Origin: Ensifer adhaerens
GTDB lineage: Bacteria > Pseudomonadota > Alphaproteobacteria > Rhizobiales > Rhizobiaceae
DNA: 64,000 nt
Assembly: GCF_028993555.1 (NCBI RefSeq)
Contig: NZ_CP118611.1
Location: 986,001-1,050,000, forward strand
Direction: 5' to 3'
Of the stretch, positions 53,244 through 60,738 are shown one piece after another (the stretch's first letter is position 1; every line of letters starts with the position of its first letter). The notes beneath the pieces are model-generated. The model ran no database searches. It saw only the letters and a list, made by a program, of their open reading frames with translations, and was not told the origin of the DNA. The translations under genes were made by a program, and so were the position numbers.

Positions 53244-53978
53244 CTAGCCGGCGACGTCAACCAGCCTGCAGGCTGGGCTTTCCTTGACGCGAGGATAATC
53301 ATAGGCGCCGACTTTCGACGTGGCATAACCGCCACCGACCAGCGCTTCGGCGAGCTTCACCGCCGCGGTCACGCCGTCGATGACCGGCATGCCGGTGCGT
53401 GCCTTCAGGCGATCGCAGAGCTCGGACATTCCGGCACAACCGAGGATGATCGCTTCGGCACCATCTTCCTGCCGTGCCTTGAGGATCTCCTCAACCAGCA
53501 TCTCCTCGGTATGGGCGAGGTCCTCTTCCAGCGCCAGCACCGGCATGTCCACCGAACGCACCTTGCGGCAGCGGTGGCCGGCACCATAGGCCTCGGCGAG
53601 ATCTTCAATGATCGGCACGGAGCGGGGCAGGGTAGTGATGATCGTAAAGCGGGTCGCGATGGTCATTGCCACCTGCACGGCCGCCTGACAGATGCCGATG
53701 ACCGGACCACGGGCGATCTCACGCGCAGCACCAAGGCCCGGGTCATCGAAGCAGGCGATGACATAGGCGTCGACGCCGCGCGCCTCGCCTTTCCGGATTT
53801 CTAAGAGCATCGCCGGTACGGCCATGGCTTCGTCGGCATGCCCTTCAATGCTGGCCGGGCTTGACGTTGGGTTAACGGACTCCAGTAACGTATGAGGGGC
53901 TGCGACGCGCTCGGCACTGCGATGCGCCTGTTCGGTCATGGAGCGGGTGGAATTCGGGTTGATGAGCAGGAGGCGCAT
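53244..53978 (-). CDS. Asp/Glu/hydantoin racemase family protein
   Basis: 244 residues of the hydantoin/allantoin racemase family. The two catalytic cysteines are C76 in VIACFDDPG and C181 in IILGCAGMSEL. MRLLLINPNST is the conserved opening. The family includes hydantoin racemase (HyuE) and allantoin racemase (HpxA). The latter would fit the ureidoglycine-aminohydrolase-like gene nearby. It is divergent from the GntR gene across about 300 bp that contain the predicted operator, so it is likely in the same regulon. Confidence 0.88.
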   Translation of the reverse strand: MRLLLINPNSTRSMTEQAHRSAERVAAPHTLLESVNPTSSPASIEGHADEAMAVPAMLLEIRKGEARGVDAYVIACFDDPGLGAAREIARGPVIGICQAAVQVAMTIATRFTIITTLPRSVPIIEDLAEAYGAGHRCRKVRSVDMPVLALEEDLAHTEEMLVEEILKARQEDGAEAIILGCAGMSELCDRLKARTGMPVIDGVTAAVKLAEALVGGGYATSKVGAYDYPRVKESPACRLVDVAG

Positions 53979-54280
53979 GGATCAGCTCGACTTCCGAAGG
54001 ACGGCTGTGAAGGGGGCATCGTCCGTGATGTCGGCGGCGCGCATCACGCTCCGCTCCTGGTCGGGCAGTTCAGTGAAATCAAGGTCCATCGGGGCTCTCA
54101 AGTGGCACGGCGCTCAGGCTTTGGGCCGGTCGCGCGGTGGTGTTTAAGCAGTTGCCATTACACATCAAGTTGCGGTACACAATATTGTCTACAATTTTGT
54201 AGTCAATATCAAACTGCTCCGAGTGGAATTGACTTTGAGCGCCGCAAGGCGAGAGTAAGTGAACGGCTAAGGGAGATTTC
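53979..54280. promoter_or_regulatory. Racemase/GntR divergent control region
   Basis: 302 bp with no supported gene. AT-rich from 54155 to 54240 and containing the operator-like sequence at 54182-54201. The GntR gene has GGGAGATTTC in front of its ATG. Confidence 0.6.
54182..54201. promoter_or_regulatory. Predicted GntR operator, copy 2
   Basis: ATATTGTCTACAATTTTGTA. Its reverse complement differs at only two positions from 43935-43954. The inner ATTGT-CT-ACAAT is a perfect inverted repeat with a 2-bp centre. It lies 80 bp upstream of the GntR gene. Confidence 0.7.
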
Positions 54281-54967
54281 ATGTACAACGCGGACGAAGC
54301 CGCCGGTGCTCCGACGGCGATCATTTGCGAGAAGATCTGGCTTGCGATTGCTGAACGGCGTCTGCGGCCGGGAACGCGATTGAAAGAGGAGCAGCTTGCC
54401 GAAATTTTCTCCGTCAGTAGAGCGCGAATTCGCCAGGCACTGACCGCGCTGGAACGCGACGGTCTGGTAACGATCATGCCGAACCGCGGCGCCTTCGTCT
54501 CCGAGCCCTCCGTCGATGAGGCGCGCGATGTCTTCGTTGCCCGCAGGGCAATCGAGCAGCGCGTTGTCGAGCGCTTGTGCGAACGCGCGAACCCCAAGGA
54601 CATCGTCCGGTTACGCGGCCATATCGAAGAAGAGCGTATTGCCGGGCGATCGGGCAACCTCTCTGATATCGTTCGGCTTTCGGGCGGTTTTCACCTGTTG
54701 CTCGCGGAACTTTCGGGCTCGGCCTTTCTCTTCGGCATCCTGCGCGACCTCGTCTCGCGCACATCCTTGATCACCGCAATGTACCGTTCGAACCACCTTC
54801 ACAATTGCGGGCCGGACGAACATCTGGCGGTGGTCGAACACATCGCCGCGCACGATGTGGCAAGCGCGATCAAGGAAATGGCTGAACACCTGAACCATGT
54901 GGAAGCGGAACTCGATCTGGACGAAGAGAAGGATCAGCCCCGCGATCTTCGCACCGCCTTGCTTTGA
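54281..54967 (+). CDS. GntR-family regulator, FadR/FCD subfamily
   Basis: 228 residues. The winged helix is at residues about 8-75 (IICEKIWLAIAERRLRPGTRLKEEQLAEIFSVSRARIRQALTALERDGLVTIMPNRGAFV), followed by an all-helical FCD ligand-binding domain with RRAIEQRVVERL and the metal-binding-like HLLLAEL and HLAVVEHIAAHD histidines. Proteins of this kind often repress purine-, allantoin- or organic-acid-use genes. Predicted to bind the 20-bp sites at 43935 and 54182 and thereby autoregulate and control the importer operon. Confidence 0.92.
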   Translation: MYNADEAAGAPTAIICEKIWLAIAERRLRPGTRLKEEQLAEIFSVSRARIRQALTALERDGLVTIMPNRGAFVSEPSVDEARDVFVARRAIEQRVVERLCERANPKDIVRLRGHIEEERIAGRSGNLSDIVRLSGGFHLLLAELSGSAFLFGILRDLVSRTSLITAMYRSNHLHNCGPDEHLAVVEHIAAHDVASAIKEMAEHLNHVEAELDLDEEKDQPRDLRTALL

Positions 54968-55036
54968 CGCTCGACACGAACCAATTGCGCCGCTTTTTAA
55001 GAGGAGGCGGTGCCTGCCAGCAGACTGAAGGAAGAT

Positions 55037-55864
55037 ATGACCAACCGTAGTTATTATGCGCCGCATGGCGGCAACCCGCCGCAAACCCAACTCCTTTCGG
55101 ATCGCGCGGTCTTCACCGAAGCCTACGCCGTGATTCCAAAGGGGACGATGATGGATATCGTCACCAGCTACCTGCCGTTCTGGGACAAGACCCGGCTGTG
55201 GATATTGTCGCGACCGCTCTCCGGTTTTGCTGAAACATTTTCACAATATATCATGGAAATCGCTCCGGGCGGCGGCAGCGACAAGCCCGAACTGGACGAG
55301 GGCGCCGAAGGAGCGATCTTCGTCGTCGAGGGTGAACTCACCGTTACGCTCGACGGCAAGGCGCACAAGATGCAGCCGGGCGGCTTCGCCTTCATTCCGC
55401 CGGCCAGCAACTGGACTGTACGCAACGGAAGCGAAGCGCCGGTTCGCTTCCACTGGGTGCGCAAGGCCTATGAGTACGTCGATGGCTTGCCCGTGCCGGA
55501 AGCCTTCTTCGCCAATGAAGCCGAAATCACCCCGTCGCCGATGCCTGGCACCGAAGGCAAGTGGGCAACGACTCGCTTCGTCGATCCGGCGGACCTGCGC
55601 CACGACATGCACATGACCATCGTCACCTTCGAGCCCGGCGCGATCATTCCCTTCGCCGAAACCCACGTCATGGAACACGGGCTCTACGTGCTCGAAGGCA
55701 AGGCGGTCTATCGGCTCAATCAGGATTGGGTCGAAGTGGAGGCCGGCGACTACATGTGGCTTCGCGCCTTCTGCCCGCAGGCCTGCTACGCCGGCGGCCC
55801 CGGCAAGTTCCGCTACCTGCTCTACAAGGACGTGAACCGTCATATGAAACTGCGGACACGCTAA
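55037..55864 (+). CDS. (S)-ureidoglycine aminohydrolase-like double cupin
   Basis: 275 residues of the bicupin family, start at 55037 after GAAGGAAG. First cupin: EGAIFVVEGELTVTLDGKAH. Second cupin: FAETHVMEHGLYVLEG and CPQACYAGGPG, in which E208, H210, H214 and Q248 have exactly the spacing of the manganese ligands known for plant ureidoglycine aminohydrolase (Glu-x-His-x3-His and a Gln 34 residues later). That enzyme releases ammonia from ureidoglycine in allantoin breakdown. No allantoinase or allantoate amidohydrolase of recognisable type was seen here; the two amidohydrolases of the importer operon might substitute. Confidence 0.9.
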   Translation: MTNRSYYAPHGGNPPQTQLLSDRAVFTEAYAVIPKGTMMDIVTSYLPFWDKTRLWILSRPLSGFAETFSQYIMEIAPGGGSDKPELDEGAEGAIFVVEGELTVTLDGKAHKMQPGGFAFIPPASNWTVRNGSEAPVRFHWVRKAYEYVDGLPVPEAFFANEAEITPSPMPGTEGKWATTRFVDPADLRHDMHMTIVTFEPGAIIPFAETHVMEHGLYVLEGKAVYRLNQDWVEVEAGDYMWLRAFCPQACYAGGPGKFRYLLYKDVNRHMKLRTR

Positions 55865-55890
55865 GGAAACTTAACGTTAGGTAAGGCAAA

Positions 55891-55917
55891 AACCGCGCAT
55901 TCATCGAATGCGCGGTT
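55891..55917. terminator. Bidirectional terminator
   Basis: AACCGCGCATTC and GAATGCGCGGTT form a perfect 12-bp stem with an ATC loop, with AAA before and CTCTATTTTCC after. It lies between the cupin gene and the convergent ABC gene. Confidence 0.85.
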
Positions 55918-55966
55918 CTCTATTTTCCACAATGCAGTACAGGCGCTTCCGAATGGCTTGCTTGCT

Positions 55967-57775
55967 TCAATCCACCAATTGCGGATCGGCGGGCTGAAGG
56001 CTCCTTGGCTGCAGCCGCCGCAGCGTACCGCCTGTCGGGTTCTTGTCGAGGTGGAGCACGCGGGTGAAGAAGTCATTGCCGCGTTCCGTGCGTCCGATAT
56101 TGACGATCGCGACACCCTTGAGCTCTTCATCCATGAACTTCAGAACGCGCTGGTAGGCGTCGTCCTCAAGCGTGTCGAGCGCCTCGTCGATGATCAGCCA
56201 CCGCGGCTTGTGCAAGCTGAGCCGTGCAATTGCCAGAAGGCGCTGTTCCGCTTCGCTGAGATTCATCTGCTTTCGCGCGTCCTGGTCAAGCCGGCCACTG
56301 AGGCGACCAAGCCCGACCTTGGAGAGTACCGCTGCAAGTTCACCCTTGCTGTAGCTATCGGATGGACCGGGGTAGGCGAGAACTTCGCCAAGGGTCCCTG
56401 GCGGGAAGTAAGGCGACTTCGGAACGAAGGCGAGGCCATCATCGACCGGCAATGCGATGCGACCGTGCCCCCAGGGCCAAAGGCCGGCGATTGCCCGGAA
56501 GAACGGCGCTTTCTCCACTTCGGGCGCACCGGTGACAAGTACCCGTTCGCCGGGATCAATCGTCACGCTCTGCTCCCGGAGCGTAATGCAGCCGGTCGGT
56601 GAGACGATTTCGATATTGTCGAAGCTCATCTGCGGCGTTTCCGACGTCTGGAAGGCGATACGCTTGTCGCCTTCGTGCCGTTCGTCGGTCATGAGCAATG
56701 CCGAACGGAAGGCTGCAACGCGCAGCAGCGTGGCTCGCCAGTCGGCGATCGCGCCGATGTTGTCGACGAACCAGCGCAACGACGCATGCACCTGGTTGAA
56801 GGCACCGACCGCCATCATCAGCCCGCCAAAACTGAGGTCACCGGCAAAATATACCGGCGCTGCAATGACGATCGGGGCAACGACCGTGATCCAGCCATAG
56901 CCGCCCGTCACCCAGGTCAGGCGTGTCACCGCGCGAAGCAGGCCATAGCTGATCTCGAGCACCGAGGCGAGATCACGCTGCAAGCGCTTCTTTTCATTGG
57001 CTTCACCTGAAGACAGAGACAGCGCCTCAATATGCTCGTTGACGCGCATCAGCGAGAAGCGCAGCGCCGCCTCGCGGGCATAGTGTTCACCGTTAAGCGC
57101 CACCAGCGGACGGCCGACCAGCCAGCTTAGCCAGGAGGCCGTGCCTGCGTAGAGAATGGCGGCCCAGACCATATAGCCGGGAATGGCGAAGGCGTAGCCG
57201 GCGACATGGAAGACGAAGCCGTCGGACAGAGACCACAACACGCCGATGAAGCTCACCAGCAAAATACCCGATTGGAAAAGGCCGATCGAAAGCCCGGCTG
57301 ACAGATCGGTCAGGTGGCGTGCATCCTCATGGATGCGTTGGTCCGGGTTGATACCGATCGCGCCGGCATTCGCCAGACGAAACGCGCGCGAGGGGCGCAT
57401 CCATTCGTTGATGAGATCTTCCGTCAAGCCCTCGCGCAAGCGCAGCTTGATGACCTGTCCGAGCCAGGTTTGCAGAACGTTGAGGACCAGAAGCACGCCG
57501 GCGATCTGGGCGAAGACGACAAGCTGATGAAGAAAGGCCGGCAGGTCGCGTCGCTCGAGCGTGTCGTAGAACGGTTTGTACCATCGATTGAGGATGATCT
57601 GGCCAAAGGCTGTCACAACGATGACAACGACGATGCTTATGCTGAGCCAGATGATCTTGTTGCGTAGCGGCGAGGCCATGAAGGCCCGATGCATCATCCG
57701 CAATTGATCACCGAGGGATTGTTCGTCGCTGGGCTCTAGCCGGCCGCTATTCTTGCCGTTCGTCCGGTTCGACAT
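55967..57775 (-). CDS. SbmA/BacA/YddA-type ABC membrane protein with degenerate nucleotide-binding domain
   Basis: 602 residues: an N-terminal membrane domain with about six hydrophobic segments and the SbmA/YddA motif FGQIILNRWYKPFYDTLERRD (about 57-77), then a C-terminal ATPase-like domain from about 385. There the Walker A reads GAPEVEKAP (416-424) rather than GxxGxGKS/T; the final Gly and Ser/Thr are lost. The signature is NLSEAEQ (505-511), Walker B LIIDEALDTLE (527-537) is kept, and the usual H-loop His is replaced in NIGRTERG (559-566). Nucleotide hydrolysis is doubtful. Such transporters are linked to peptide and fatty-acid import or to cell-envelope change. Confidence 0.82.
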   Translation of the reverse strand: MSNRTNGKNSGRLEPSDEQSLGDQLRMMHRAFMASPLRNKIIWLSISIVVVIVVTAFGQIILNRWYKPFYDTLERRDLPAFLHQLVVFAQIAGVLLVLNVLQTWLGQVIKLRLREGLTEDLINEWMRPSRAFRLANAGAIGINPDQRIHEDARHLTDLSAGLSIGLFQSGILLVSFIGVLWSLSDGFVFHVAGYAFAIPGYMVWAAILYAGTASWLSWLVGRPLVALNGEHYAREAALRFSLMRVNEHIEALSLSSGEANEKKRLQRDLASVLEISYGLLRAVTRLTWVTGGYGWITVVAPIVIAAPVYFAGDLSFGGLMMAVGAFNQVHASLRWFVDNIGAIADWRATLLRVAAFRSALLMTDERHEGDKRIAFQTSETPQMSFDNIEIVSPTGCITLREQSVTIDPGERVLVTGAPEVEKAPFFRAIAGLWPWGHGRIALPVDDGLAFVPKSPYFPPGTLGEVLAYPGPSDSYSKGELAAVLSKVGLGRLSGRLDQDARKQMNLSEAEQRLLAIARLSLHKPRWLIIDEALDTLEDDAYQRVLKFMDEELKGVAIVNIGRTERGNDFFTRVLHLDKNPTGGTLRRLQPRSLQPADPQLVD

Positions 57776-57979
57776 CGGTGCGAATCTCTCCTTCCCGGTA
57801 TCCTCTATTAGAATATAGCGTGCCTTACCCTCTCACCCTAGAGCGGATTGTCTCAGCCCACATGTAACCGCGGTCACAAAGGCCCTCGTATCCCGGTGCA
57901 AAATTGATTTGTACCACTCGGCAGCGGGTTCATAGTTTTGCAAGACGAGGTCGAAAAAGGCGCCAAGGGAGGAACCTTT

Positions 57980-58825
57980 ATGTCTGCGCATCTCGATCAA
58001 ATCCGCGATCAGCAAAGAGAAACCTGGGACCGCTTTTCCGCCGGCTGGAAGAAATGGGACGCTCTCGTCCTCGGCTGGCTTGCCCCCTTCGGCCACGCGA
58101 TGATTCGCCAGGCAGCGATCAAGGACGGTGACCAGGTGCTTGACGTGGCTGCCGGGACAGGCGAGCCGGGATTGACCGTGGCCGGGTCGATCCCCAACGG
58201 ACGTGTCACCGTGACGGATCTTTCGGAGCGAATGCTTCAGGTGGCCAGCGAGAACGCCACCAACCGTGGTTTGGCGAATTTTGAAACCAGGATCTGCGAC
58301 GCCGGCGCACTGCCTTTCGCGGACGTCACATTCGACGCCGTCCTTTGCCGGTTTGGGTTCATGTTCTTTCCCGACGTTGCCGCAGCCGCCGAACAATTGC
58401 GGCGGGTCGCGAAACCGGGTGCACGCGTTTGTGCCGCCGTCTGGGCCGCACCTGACAAGAATGCCTGGGCGACGACGATCATGTCGACCATTGCGCGCCA
58501 TGTGGAAATGCCGAAACCGCCGGCGGGCGCCCCCGGTCTGTTCCGCTGTGCGCCCGAGGGCATGATGGCGGCCGTCTTTGCCGATGCCGGGCTGCGTGAC
58601 ATCCGGGAAGAAGAGGTCACGACCACGATGGTGCACGACACGCCCGAAGGTTATTGGGCGTTCATGACGGATATTGCCGCACCCGTGGTCGCTGGGTTGG
58701 GCCAGGCCGATGTCGTGACACGGGAACGTATCAAGGCCGAAGTTCTGGATCTTGCCGGGAAGGCGGTGCGCGAGGGCAGGGTCGAATTGGGCGCCACCGC
58801 GACAGTCGTCTCCGGTACGCGTTAG
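57980..58825 (+). CDS. Class I SAM-dependent methyltransferase
   Basis: 281 residues from MSAHLDQIRDQQRETWDRFSAGWKKW, preceded by AGGGAGGAA; the frame is open further up to 57938 but this start has the ribosome site. Motif I VLDVAAGTGEPGL near residues 51-63 binds SAM, and ICDAGALPFADVTFDAVLCRFGFMFFPD is motif II/post II. It is similar to UbiE/COQ5-like small-molecule methyltransferases. Substrate unknown. It stands alone. Confidence 0.88.
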   Translation: MSAHLDQIRDQQRETWDRFSAGWKKWDALVLGWLAPFGHAMIRQAAIKDGDQVLDVAAGTGEPGLTVAGSIPNGRVTVTDLSERMLQVASENATNRGLANFETRICDAGALPFADVTFDAVLCRFGFMFFPDVAAAAEQLRRVAKPGARVCAAVWAAPDKNAWATTIMSTIARHVEMPKPPAGAPGLFRCAPEGMMAAVFADAGLRDIREEEVTTTMVHDTPEGYWAFMTDIAAPVVAGLGQADVVTRERIKAEVLDLAGKAVREGRVELGATATVVSGTR

Positions 58826-58884
58826 CGGCAAGGGCGCGCTTCAGAGGCAGGCTGCAGTGCGTCAAGTACCCCTGATTGACCGAC

Positions 58885-60189
58885 CTAGCGCGTGAACGCC
58901 GGATTAAGGGGTGCTCCCACCCGACCATTTTTACTGGAGGCGAGCATCCGAGCCATCTCGGTGACCGCGGCCTCCCGCTGCGGATCGTTTCCGGCGGCAT
59001 AAGCAAGCGGCGATACCACGGAAATATCCGGCTCGATGCCGACCCCTTCGAGCCTCAGGTCTTTTTCGATGACCGCGTCGGAAACCGCGATTTCGAGCAG
59101 GCTGTCATCGGGCAGAACATAGGCGCGGCCTGCGAGCAACGCGCCCGCCGTTCGTTGTCCAACGAGCGGTACGGCGTTTTGCCTGAGTGTGTAGGCGAAG
59201 AGCTCCAGGCCGCTGCGCGTGCCTTTATCGATCAACGCGATCACCGGTTTTCTCCAACGGAAATTCGCAAGCGTCGCTTCGCCCCGTCGCGGTATCAACC
59301 GGAACGAGGGTGTGTCGCCAACGAAAAGCTCGGCCGCATCGGCTGGGCCACCACCCCAGCGGCCGCGCAGATCGACGACGAGACCGTCCGCATCCTTGAG
59401 TGCTCCGTTCGCCAGGGCGTCTGCGACAATATCGAGGCCATTGCGCGTGGAGAGGGTCCACATCCGCACGTAGCCGATGCGATAGCCATCGCGTTCGCTG
59501 AGTGTCACGCTCTCGTCGATCGCCCGCTCGAACATCGGCAGCGGCCGCAAGCGTTCCACCTGGACCTTGATCGAAATAGGTTCGGCGCCGCGCTCGCGCC
59601 GTAAACGGATATAGACACTTCGACCAACCTTGCCCTCGAACGAGCCGATTTCCTGGTAGGGACGGCCGTCGACGGTGAGGATCTCGTCTCCGACGAGCAG
59701 GCCCGCCTTCTCCGCCGGGGATCCATCATAGACATCGATGACCAAACGAAGTCCATCCTCAACGACCGTCACCATGCCGATGCCGGGATACCGGACCTCG
59801 CTGTCCGGCGGAAACAGGCGGCGGATGTCGTCGCGGATTGCGAAACGGAAGATGTCAGAGAGTTCGAAATAGTCGATCGTATCGGGCTTGTAGCGTCCGG
59901 TATGCGAAACCCGAAGCGTGGCAAGCACGGAAGCGATTGCATCATCGACTTCGCCGACCGGGCTCGTCGCGGAGATTGGCGTCTTCCCAGGCTCGATTTT
60001 TGTCCGCACCGCCGCGTTAAAACGGTCAAGCGCCTTTCCATCGTAAAAGTTCGCGTTCACCAGTTCGACGACACGGTCGAACACCGGCTGACCGGAACGT
60101 GGCAGATCGTCTGCCGAGGACGCGGCCGATGCCGACAGAAAAAAAGACAGGGACAGCACCGCAACCGACAGTCCGGGGCCCATCGCCAA
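58885..60189 (-). CDS. S41-family serine protease with PDZ domain
   Basis: 434 residues. Signal peptide MAMGPGLSVAVLSLSFFLSASAASSA, PDZ-like region about 137-215 (IDVYDGSPAEKAGLLVGDEILTVDG) and the peptidase core VVDLRGRWGGGPADAAEL and IDKGTRSGLELFAYTL with the nucleophile S326. The Ser-Lys dyad lysine of tail-specific proteases is not visible in QRTAGALLAGR; instead H96 in LRVSHTGRY suggests the Ser-His arrangement of the tricorn/IRBP-type members. Periplasmic. Divergent from the giant surface protein. Confidence 0.85.
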   Translation of the reverse strand: MAMGPGLSVAVLSLSFFLSASAASSADDLPRSGQPVFDRVVELVNANFYDGKALDRFNAAVRTKIEPGKTPISATSPVGEVDDAIASVLATLRVSHTGRYKPDTIDYFELSDIFRFAIRDDIRRLFPPDSEVRYPGIGMVTVVEDGLRLVIDVYDGSPAEKAGLLVGDEILTVDGRPYQEIGSFEGKVGRSVYIRLRRERGAEPISIKVQVERLRPLPMFERAIDESVTLSERDGYRIGYVRMWTLSTRNGLDIVADALANGALKDADGLVVDLRGRWGGGPADAAELFVGDTPSFRLIPRRGEATLANFRWRKPVIALIDKGTRSGLELFAYTLRQNAVPLVGQRTAGALLAGRAYVLPDDSLLEIAVSDAVIEKDLRLEGVGIEPDISVVSPLAYAAGNDPQREAAVTEMARMLASSKNGRVGAPLNPAFTR

Positions 60190-60738
60190 CTCTCCCGATT
60201 TCCGATTGAACGATTATCGACGAAGTCTGCCGGCGATGTGTTCACCTGTCTGCAAAATCGCGTGATCTCGGAATGCGCCATCATCCGCCCTGCCTTTTCG
60301 GATCGGTTTTCAGGCTGGAGCTATGGAAGGCCGGCAAGACATCCCCATGATCGGGGCGGTCCTCTGAATACCCTTATAGATTGCATGCGCATCTTCTTTG
60401 AGCGCGGCGCGATAGGCCGGTGCCCTGAATGCCGGTCATGTGGTGTGCAAACAGGCGCTTTACAGATCGGGCCTCTTATCACTTTGGGTCATAAGAAACA
60501 GGCGGCTAACCTAGCTCGTAGGGGCTATAAAAACAATTCAAACCAATGCGTTACTGACGACCGCTCTATTATCACATTTATGTAATGCAGTTGTCATATG
60601 CTTTACGGTTTAAGTAAAAATCTAGCGGATTATGAAGATTTATCGACAGTGGAAGATTACGTCTTGTCTTTTCGCATTAGTGTTTGTTAACATTTGAATA
60701 TAGGGGTTTCATTTCAGCTTTGAACGCGGGAGAGTGGC
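60190..60738. promoter_or_regulatory. Protease/surface-protein divergent intergenic region
   Basis: 549 bp with no supported gene. The right half (60520-60720) is clearly AT-rich and should contain the surface-protein promoter; TTGTTAACATTTGAATATAG at 60684-60703 is a candidate. Nothing in the left half could be assigned. Confidence 0.5.
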
